From: Pollenia angustigena
Lineage: Eukaryota > Arthropoda > Insecta > Diptera > Polleniidae
Reading direction: 5' to 3'
Assembly (NCBI GenBank): GCA_930367215.1
Contig: OV884058.1
Span: 201,146,208-201,210,207, forward strand
Length of the DNA stretch: 64,000 nucleotides
Position 1 is the first letter of the stretch. Each line of letters begins with the position of its first letter. A program made the position numbers and the translations under genes. This document shows, in pieces, positions 44,280 to 53,500 of the stretch. The notes under the pieces are model-generated. The model was not told where the DNA came from, made no database searches, and saw only the letters and a list, made by a program, of their open reading frames with translations.

Positions 44280-44913
44280 TCAGCGACGAGCGTCACTAAA
44301 GGCATATAACATGGTACTAGCAGTACCAGTTACGGCGGAATGAGAACCTAACTCATACCTTGAATGTACAAAACATTCTTCGCCAAACAAGCTCGCCATC
44401 CCTACGACAGCCATTGCATTCGGCGTCGTTTCCACAGACCAGTAATTTGACCTTTCACCATACATCGTAGAACCACGATAAATAAATCCCTCACGTGGAT
44501 GGTACTGCACTTCACGAACCTGGCCACGACCATCACGTTGTCTACAATTTTCGGCTACCAATAAATCACGTCCTTCAAAACTCGATTCCAGTCGAGTGCT
44601 GATTCGATGACCAGACCACAAGCCGCTTAAAGTGTTAAGGCAACCTTGGTTGTACACGGGTCAATAGATTTTTAAAGACATGAACATCTGCCTGTAACTC
44701 AACAGCAGTGTGCTCTTCTGAATAAATCTGGTCCGGATTCATTAATAAGTGTCCGGTAAAATGGGCACCTGGTATGCTGTTAAAGTTTTCGTATGACATT
44801 CGCTCCTCCAATGGAGTATCAGGGTTCGATAACGATGTCAAAATCGCTCGGATATTGTCGAGATTTATACAGATGGTTCTGTATTCCAGCGATTCACTAG
44901 CTACCGTTGGTAC
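44280..44913 (-). pseudogene. Virus-like ORF fragments, copy 1 (putative structural protein)
   Basis: Two minus-strand frames: 44913-44638 and 44657-44280, which overlap with a shift. Composition is balanced and unlike transposases, with no zinc finger or DDE motif. A shorter near-identical copy lies at 59541-59991. Because the same block is linked to an SF2 helicase fragment in both copies, I infer an endogenous viral element. Its role as part of a capsid protein is a guess. The frame shift and absence of a start make it non-functional. Confidence 0.45.
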
Positions 44914-45430
44914 TCAAGCATATCCCATATGGTAGACTCGATCACCGTGTTCGATGTTTCCAATTGAATCTAAAACTAAACTTTTCCAAATATACTGGCC
45001 TATTTTTAATTTCTTTTTTGTCACTTCAATTGGATTACCTTTTCGATTACTTCTTAACATTCCAGTAGTGTGAATTTTGAGCAGCAGTAAGTCATTAGAT
45101 AAATTAATACTATTATAATAATTGCCCAAAAATATGTGATGCCCCTTCCCAAAGTATGAAGTAACAAGTCAATTAACAATTGTTTCGATTTTTGAACCAT
45201 TCGTTGAATTTGGTCGTTTACCTTTATTAATTTTAATATTTAAAACATAGCTGGATGAGTCGCATAGTTCAAAGAATTTTATTCCAAATCGTGCCCTTTT
45301 CCATTTAATGGATTGGCGGAAAACGGGTCTACCTTTATGGAGTAACAACGATTCATCTAGTACACTTTGCTCAGAGGGCCAGAAAACCGCTTAAAAATCT
45401 GATTTATCAATTTTACGAAATTAGATATTT
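44914..45430 (-). pseudogene. piggyBac transposase remnant, copy 1
   Basis: The frame enters near 45430 with SVLDESLLLHKGRPVFRQSIKWKRARFGIKFFELC, carrying the first catalytic D. It passes one stop near 45177, then continues NYYNSINLSNDLLLL and GTLRSNRKGNP-type residues (HTTGMLRSNRKGNP), ending at 44914. The N-terminus and the C-terminal third are missing. An almost identical copy is at 59992-60500. Confidence 0.85.
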
Positions 45431-45483
45431 TTGCCATATGTGAGGCGAGTGCACATGATTAGCAGTTTTTTATTTTTTAACAT

Positions 45484-46446
45484 TGTTTAAACTAGCACAA
45501 AGTATTGTTAAATTATATCCTTAATAATTGCATTTATCCATTTCATTTATATTTCTTATTAAATTGCCTTGTTTTAAAAAGTTGAATTGTAACAGTCGCT
45601 AAATGAACGTCATAATTATTAATCATACAGTTTAAAAGCCACTGAATTGTAACAAAAACAAACTTTTAACTTATGTTATTACGCGGATAAAAAATAACAT
45701 CTTCAATTGTCATTTTTACCGCCTCATAAGATAGCCATCTTTTTCTCTACCCAACTTTAGTTTGGTTGGTAATCGTTGTACTTTAACTTACTTCAATCAC
45801 TCGTTTTTAACTTCTTGAACCTTAAACTACATACTTACTTGTGGTATCTTTTGTTTTTGAATTTGCATTGTAAAACTTAAATTAATCTAACTTTCACTAA
45901 GTGTATTTCATAAGAATTTGAATTAGTCATTATTAAATAAAGAACAACCGTTGTGGATTCCTACTTTAATTTCCTGCCTGGTCTTTTTATTTGCACCTAG
46001 TTCGGGTTAAGCGGAAATTCTCTTCCAGTGTCAACAGTCATTCAACTCCCATCCACGGGAATTTACTTTTTTCCACCCTTCACCTTCCAGCCGGGATTTC
46101 TTTGCAGCTGCTCTCCCTAAGAGTGATCGTTGCGCTCGAAACCCATCATCCTCATCTTCTCACCTTTCATCCTAGCTTGGAAACACGCAAGTATACACAA
46201 TCACATACATAAAATACAGTCCACTTGTTCCTCCCTGGCCACCTAACCAGTCTCTTAAGCTAATTTCATAATTCTCTATCTAGCATAGATTCACATACAT
46301 ACAATCATTAATATTAACTCTTACATTCCCTTTATACATGGTCTCCATCCTACACACTACATTCATCCACCTAAGTACATTCATACATTTACATACCTAC
46401 ATATATGCCCACGCAATCATAGTCACACAAGGGGTAAATATATTCA
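45484..46446 (+). repeat. BEL 5' LTR
   Basis: Starts TG and ends CA; the same 963 bp recurs at 56463-57425. An AATAAA signal lies at about 45935. The 5-bp target repeat AACAT precedes it. Confidence 0.95.
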
Positions 46447-47537
46447 TGGTCCTTCGAGCCGGATTCAAGAGAAGGGACTTCAAGTAAATACTTCGAAACT
46501 GAATTCATCAGTCGAACAGAAATGCGGAAATTGTTAATATCTGCGGGAAAGTTTTCCGCAGTAATGAAGGCGTTAGCGAGAACTGCCCTTTGCATTTCAC
46601 TGAGTCTAACGGACTCTGCATACCCGATACACCTAGAGTTCCATTCTCTGGCAATTTCGTTCGGCTGCCAAGCAGCACCAATGTCGGGATCTTCCGTGAA
46701 TGCGATATCATATGATATCCTTTCCGCAGCAAGTGAAATATTTGGATATGACGCGGTAAGATAGTAAGCGTTCTCCATATCATTGAAATATCCATTGTCA
46801 TCGTATGTGTAAGCTTTTATATTAAATTTCGATTCTACACTGCTCGGTATGTTAAAGTTTCCGAATCCAGACAGGTAGATTACAATCGATTTTGGAACAA
46901 CGTAGTTTCCCTCTGTGTATATCATCTCGATTAGTTCCAATTCGAAAGGTGTCAGAGCATAGCGATTCTTTTTCTTGATGTATAATACTCTCGTCCATGC
47001 GAAAACGGTTATGTAATAGTTGTACATAGACAGAGAGATCGATCGCTTAAAGTTAAGAGAATGAGCGCACAAATTCTCATAACTTTCATTAACTAGGGGG
47101 GCAAGGCCTTCAAACCCCGAAAAGTGATTAAGTTCCTCTGGTACGGGAACGAGTTCTTCGGCAGCTGCCGGTACAAAAGCTTCAAGATAGAGGGGATCAT
47201 TCTTCAACTCAGAGGTCGTTTTCGATAGATGTTGACCAGTGGGAGGTTCTCTCGCCACAACTGGTGCTCGCACATTCTCTCTGGGAGAGTTAGAAATACC
47301 ACTTCTTCTGAAAGTGGGGTTGTTGCGGTTGGGGGGGCGACGATCATTGTTGTTGTTGTTACGGGCACTGTTAGGCCTGTAATTGCCGTCGTTGTTATTG
47401 CCATTGCCGTTGTTATTTCGGTAATTTCGGCTTAGTCCGGGTTGGTCTTCGTAGTATTGCTGCTGTTGGTTCGCGAAACCGTGTTCATCACTGGCGTTTC
47501 TGCGATAACCGTTATTGTTATTATTTCTGCGGTTCAT
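46389..47537 (-). CDS. Antisense 382-aa ORF inside the BEL leader
   Basis: A long open frame on the strand opposite to the BEL genes. It starts at 47537, just inside the leader, and runs through the primer site to a stop at 46389 within the 5' LTR. The last 30 residues are therefore LTR and primer-site sequence, and the true protein homology probably ends near 46467. Residues 1-95 are asparagine, arginine and glycine-rich (RRNNNNNGYRR, NNDRRPPNRNN), like an RNA-binding arm. Residues 110-350 look globular with many aromatic residues. No retrotransposon or transposase motif is visible. A viral capsid or nucleoprotein origin is possible but not shown. It is on the same strand as all viral fragments nearby. 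Confidence 0.6.
   Translation of the reverse strand: MNRRNNNNNGYRRNASDEHGFANQQQQYYEDQPGLSRNYRNNNGNGNNNDGNYRPNSARNNNNNDRRPPNRNNPTFRRSGISNSPRENVRAPVVAREPPTGQHLSKTTSELKNDPLYLEAFVPAAAEELVPVPEELNHFSGFEGLAPLVNESYENLCAHSLNFKRSISLSMYNYYITVFAWTRVLYIKKKNRYALTPFELELIEMIYTEGNYVVPKSIVIYLSGFGNFNIPSSVESKFNIKAYTYDDNGYFNDMENAYYLTASYPNISLAAERISYDIAFTEDPDIGAAWQPNEIAREWNSRCIGYAESVRLSEMQRAVLANAFITAENFPADINNFRISVRLMNSVSKYLLEVPSLESGSKDHEYIYPLCDYDCVGIYVGM
46447..46466 (+). promoter_or_regulatory. Primer binding site, tRNA-Tyr type
   Basis: Directly after the 5' LTR comes TGGTCCTTCGAGCCGGATTC, which is complementary to the 3' end of eukaryotic tRNA-Tyr plus CCA, as far as I can recall that tRNA. It primes minus-strand cDNA synthesis. 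Confidence 0.8.
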
Positions 47538-49782
47538 AATGAATACGTCTTACGATTTGTCAATTTATTTATTTATTTATTTTCTTTTATTTAATGCCTC
47601 TCCGAGGTCTTTGATTTGAAAAGTTGTTTTCTTTATATAGTGTGGGGACTCCACTTCACTTTGTAAAATTCGCTTTAAAATTTTGTGGGGCTGCCACTTC
47701 GATAAAATCTCTTTCTTTTAAGTTAAGTTAAGGTCCTTCGCCGACGACAAGCTGGTCACCTCATCAAAAATACATAAAAAGCAAACAAAGAGAGTAACAA
47801 AGCAGCAACTCAACAAGGAAAAAATCAATTTTCAACAGTTGAAAAGAAGACCGCGAGACGTGCGCATTAAATCGGAAGTATGGTAAAAGCAGTGAAAAAG
47901 TGAGTAAGGAATAAATTAAAGTAAAAACCCTAAAAGCGCTCAAAAAACAGAAAAAACAAAATTCCAAAGTTCTTTTTTTAGTAATAATTATAAAAAACAT
48001 AAAAAATTGTTCTTGTGAAAAAAAAAGTTAGTTCGAAGTGTTAAATAAAATCAACAGGGAATACCTACATAACCACATACGTACATAGTGTGCATAATAT
48101 TTTGTTCCCGGTGTCAACCGTACGTTCCTAAGCACATACATATGTACATCCATACAAATGTATGTACGTTAGTTCCCTAAAAACATCAAAGTTGTGAAAT
48201 TTAAAAGTTAAAACGGTTAAAACATACATACGTACGTACATAAATATATGTACGTAAGTTCCCTCAAAACACAAAAAAATTGCCAAATTTTAGCAAATCT
48301 AAGTGCTTATAAAAAAAAAAAAAAAAAATGTTCATAAAAGCAACATTACAATAACAAAAAAAAGAAAGAAAAAAGTAGAGTCAACCGTTACTTTTTTCGT
48401 TTTGGTATTCCCACAATTTTTGCAACCGTCAGGGTCATTTCAAGTGTAAAAAAAGTTGAATTGAAATCAAAATAATAACAAGTTTAAGAGAAAACAAAAA
48501 TTAAAATAGTGGAAAAGCAAGTTACCGAAGAGAAACCGCAATAGTACCGGCAATCAAAGGCAAACGCGTATTTGCTCTTTACAATCTTCATGTTACAAGA
48601 GAAAGCAATACATTGAAATCAACAATCAAATGTGAGTATATTGTGCAAACTCTTTTAATCCCATTACACACTCATTGTTCACACAAGACACATCTCTTCA
48701 ACAATCATCACATTGTCTCTTAACAAATACAAAACGCATCTCTTTAACATACACTATACATTTCTTTTTCTTTAACAAATTTAAACACACAACAAATCTC
48801 TTTATCACACAATATCAAAGCTCTTACAACAACACATATTTTTGCAAATTTGTTACACATCGTCTTTTATTTTACAAACACAGTGGGGTAACTATAACTA
48901 AATTATGATCAAAATTTAGTTAATGGAAATTAATTAAAATAAAATTAATTTTGAATGAAATGAACCAAATTTCACCCTACAATCAGAAGATGATAAACAA
49001 AATTTATTAATTGAAACAACTAAAATTAAATTGGTAAATTAACGTGCAAATTAAGTAAAAATTATTGTGTCATTTATGCATACAAAAATAATTTTCTTAA
49101 CTGAAACACAGTGAACAGTGGGTACGAATAAGAAAAATATATAGCAGATTTTTTCAACTTAAATTAAATATTTTCTGAAATACGGTGAATTTGATTTCAT
49201 AAATTTTTGGCAATATTTTGAACAAGAACAAAAATAGTTCAATAAAGGTAGTCAGACTAAATTTTATTAACACTCGTTGCGTATTCCTACTACAACAAAG
49301 ATCAGTGTCTCAAAGCATATAAAATTGAACAGTGGGGACGAACGAACAAAAAGTATATCAAAAATATTTGCAATTTTAAATTAATATTTTTATTTTGAAT
49401 TTAAATTAACTAACCAATTAACACAAAATTCTAACAACAAAATTTTAATACAAAAATTCTAAATAATTATCGAATTTAATTAAAACTGAAAATTATGGCA
49501 AATTCGATAAAAACTTAGAATTTCTCGTAAATAAAATGGTTAATACAATCCCCTAGTTTAAATTCTTAAAGACAATTTCTTATTCCTAGAAATCTGTAGT
49601 TATAAAGCTGTTGGGAATTAAAATTCCAAGCTCTTTTACGCGTATATTATCTCAATTACAATGCTTTTGTGAATTAAAATTCCAAGCCAGTTTCCGCCTA
49701 ATTATTTGCTTGTATTACGGGAAACAAATCTGAAAGATTCTATATTTATAATTTTAAACAGCGAATAAGTTTATTTTCGTAT
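47538..49782 (+). other. BEL leader, noncoding part
   Basis: About 2.2 kb without a convincing reading frame on either strand. It contains acatacgtacgta-type tracts near 48070-48250, A-rich tracts near 48310 and 48360, and a ctctttaacaaat-type CT-rich stretch near 48700-48800. An unusually long 5' untranslated region for a BEL element. Confidence 0.6.
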
Positions 49783-50262
49783 GTGAAAGAAAATCTGGAA
49801 AATTCTCGATCTTTATTTTTCAAAACGCTAAATATTTTCTTTTCCTCCATAAAAGAAAATATTAAAGATTTCCCATCTTTATTTTTCAAAACGCTAAATA
49901 TTTTCTTTTTGTCCATAAAAGAAAATATTAAAGATTTCCAATCTTTATTTTTCAAAACGCTAAATATTTTCTTTTCCTCCATAAAAGAAAATATTAAAGA
50001 TTTCCAATCTTTATTTTTCAAACGCTAAATATTTTCTTTTCCTCCATAAAAGAAAATATTAAAGATTTCCAATCTTTATTTTTCAAGCGCTAAATATTTT
50101 CTTTTCCTCCATAAAAGAAAATATTAAAGATTTCCAATCTTTAATTTTTCAAAACGCTAAGTATTTTCTTTTCATCCATAAAAGAAAATACTAAAGTTTT
50201 CAATCTTTACTTTTTTTTGCTAAAACCGCTAATTATTTTCTTTTCCTCCATAAAAGAAAATA
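49783..50262 (+). repeat. Array of about eight 66-bp hairpin repeats in BEL leader
   Basis: The unit is AAATATTTTCTTTT-cctccat-AAAAGAAAATATTAAAGATTTCCAATCTTTATTTTTCAAAACGCT, repeated about every 65-67 bp, with the first and last units decayed. Each unit contains a perfect stem of 11-12 bp around the cctccat loop, and a smaller AAAGATT/AATCTTT stem. It ends about 270 bp before the polyprotein start. It could be a packaging or insulator-like element. Confidence 0.85.
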
Positions 50263-50534
50263 TAACAGATGCTCGATATATTGCTTGTAAACGCTAAGAA
50301 TTTCCTGTGAGTACATAAAAGGAAATAAAATAGATTCTCAATCTGCGACACAAGAGAAATTATTATAACTTTTCACTCGATATCAAACCGTTAATTATTT
50401 TTTGGTACATAAACGAAAAAAAAAAAAAAGTAAAAATATTCATCTTAATTAGAAATAACAATCAAATTTAAATAATTGTAAATATTTTCAAATCGTGATT
50501 TTCCCTTATACAAACTGAAATTTCTACACTCAAA

Positions 50535-53500
50535 ATGGCTTCACCACAAGACAGATTTACATTCGATGCAAAAAATTTAATTGCATTTTGCAAAAGATGT
50601 GACGCGCAAGATTCTTCTGCCCAATCCGAGGCTCTTTTAGATCTCAAGATGAAAGATCTTGATATACGCTGGAATAAAGTGGAAAAGTCGTATGAGGAAT
50701 TAATGCTTTCCGATCAGAGCGAGGAAATTAAAAACACAGCCCAGGAACAATACGACGCATGTGTCGATATGTATTACCTAACAGTCTCAAAGCTTCTTGA
50801 TCTTATAAAACCGCAAAGGGAAAGCATTAACCCTCGTACTAGTACCACTTCCATGATTCCCCATATTCCAGAAGAAGCATTTAATACATGCCTTAAACTG
50901 CCTCCGTGCGATACGCAAACTTTCTCGGGAAGTTATGAGGAATGGCCTGCTTTTCGTGACATGTTCACAGCGGTCTATATCAATCACCCAAGATTGACAT
51001 TCGCGGAAAAACTATATCATCTCCGCAACAAAACAACAGGAACAGCAGGACAAATTGTGAATAGATTTCCCCTGACCGAAGATAATTTCAATCTTGCATG
51101 GCAAGCTCTAAAGTCCCGATATGAAAATATAAGGGTTCTGGTAGACAACCAAATAAGAAATCTTTTCAACATTCCTGTTGCAGTTGGCGAAGACAGTGAA
51201 TCCCTACAAAGAATCCATAGTTCTGTCTCTGACTGCTTATCCATGTTGCATTCCTTCGGAGTAGCATCGGAGGGTTGGGATCCCATATTGGTTAATTTAG
51301 TTTACTCAAAACTACCTCATGACACCCTTGCTCAATGGGAACAGTCTCTAAACGCATGTAGAAACTTACCAACATGGGAACAACTAAGCAATTTTCTTCT
51401 CAAGAGATGCGAAGTAGTAGAACGCATTTCTACAATAAAACTAACAAAAACGTCATTTTCAAAAGAAGCCAAACCCCAACCCCGAATTCAAGCTTATGCT
51501 TCGCAAGAAAAACTTAACATAAGCTGTAAAATTTGCAATGATAATCACAGTTTAAGAGCATGTCCCAAATTCCGCGAATTTTCAATACAAGAACGAGTCG
51601 ATTTCGTTTTCAAAAACCAATATTGCAATAATTGCCTTTCCATGGCTCATACTAAAGCTAATTGCAAAAGCAAAAACACATGTCTAAATTGTGGAAAATC
51701 ACATCATACTTTGCTTCACATGAGTCCAAACAAGATCGTAAAGAAAACCGGTAATCAGTCTTTTAATAACAACAATCACATTTCCCAAAATCAAAATTCT
51801 AACAGCCAAATTCAAATCCCACAATCTCATGAATTGTCAATACAACCGTCTACATCAAAGGCGGCAAAATCGCAAACTTATTCTAACTATGCAGCAAGTC
51901 ATACTAATATTCTTTTAAGAACAGCCCTCGTTCAAATCGAAAAAAGGGGAGAGTGTTTCACAATTCGTGCACTCATAGACCCAGGCTCAGAAAGAACTTT
52001 TCTTTCAGAAAAAATACGAGCAAGGTTAAATCTCCCCTTTAGAAAATCCAAAGTTGAAATTATCGGAGTTGGCGGTCAAAGCCAAACCGCTGATAAAGAG
52101 TGTGATATAACTCTTGTGTCCCAAAAACAAAATTTCCGGCTTCAAATATCAGCGATAGTACTTCCCAAAGTTACAAATAAAATACCTGCTACTTCGTTCC
52201 AGATTACCTCTACATCTGGACTTTCAGACATTAAACTCGCTGATCCGTATTTCAATATTTCCTCTGGAATTGATCTCATTCTAGGTAATGACAGCGAACG
52301 TCATATAAATCTCGAAGGCATAAAACGAGATGTGTGTGGCTCTGCTTCAGCCTATAACACAATTTTCGGCTGGGTTCTTAGCGGACCTATCCCAACGCAG
52401 CCGATATTTTCATGTTCCGCTCACGTAGCCCCTCCAGAACATTCACATCTTGACAATCTACTACGACAATTTTGGGAACAGGAAGAAATTTCAACATCTC
52501 ACCCGATTTCTTCCGAAGATCAATATTGTGAAGAATTTTATACTCAAACGACAAAACGTCTTTCGGATGGTCGTTATATGGTACGACTACCATTTAAAAA
52601 GGAATTTCCTGAGACAAAATATCTTGGTACATCCAGATTTATAGCTCTAAGCCAATACGTGCGAATGGAGCAAACTCTCGCAAAAAATCCCCAGCTCTAT
52701 TCACAATATAACGAAGTGCTCAGAGAATATATAGCACTTGATCATATGGAACCAACCACCTCAATAGAATATGTCTCAGAGAATAAATGTAATTCCTTTT
52801 ATCTTCCGCATCACGCAGTCGTTCGTCCAGATCATAAAACTACAAAAGTTCGTGTAGTTTTTAACGCATCTCGCAAAACCAAATCTGGTCTCTCCCTTAA
52901 CGACATACTATATACAGGTCCCACGTTACAAGCAGACTTGGTCACCGTGATATTAAATTGGCGTTTTTACAGATATGTCTTTAGCGGAGACATTCAAAAA
53001 ATGTATAGACAAATCCTCGTAGATCCTCGCGACAGGCCCTATCAAAGGATCCTATTTCAAAAGGCCCCCCGGGAGGCTACCAAAGATTATCAGCTCAAAA
53101 CCGTGACCTTTGGCATTAATTGCGCGCCCTTCTTGGCGATACGAACTTTGCTACAATTAGCCTTTGATAATCAAAACATCTTCCCAAAAGCATCTCAAAT
53201 TCTACGTAATGAAACCTATGTAGACGATATTCTTGCGGGAGGACACTCTCTCGATAGTGCCGCAGAAAGTCAACAACAGCTGATTCGATCCCTCGGCTCA
53301 GCAGGTTTTCTAGTAAAAAAAATCGCATCTAATGACTCTCGATTATTAGAATCTATTCCGCAAGAAGACTTGTATGATTCCGATTTTCTTAAATTTTACG
53401 ATTCAAGTGTAACTAAAACTCTCGGTATACGGTGGAACGCACTCACAGATTACTTCTCCTACTCCTTTGAACCTATCCCTGAGGTCACGAACGTCACTAA

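Noticed and set aside
45991..46212. Plus-strand frame of 73 codons, also at 56970-57191.
   Set aside because: It lies within the BEL LTRs and has no protein features; most likely chance in a GC-richer part of the LTR.
46447..46466. Sequence matching the end of tRNA-Tyr.
   Set aside because: Only the 3' terminal complement is present, directly after an LTR; it is a primer binding site, not a tRNA gene.
49746..50028. Open frames on both strands with repeated lysine and phenylalanine motifs.
   Set aside because: They are by-products of the 66-bp tandem hairpin array in the BEL leader; the period happens to be close to a multiple of three in places.
49783..50262. Regularly spaced repeats resembling a CRISPR array.
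   Set aside because: Units are contiguous without unique spacers, the DNA is from an animal genome, and the array lies inside a retrotransposon leader.
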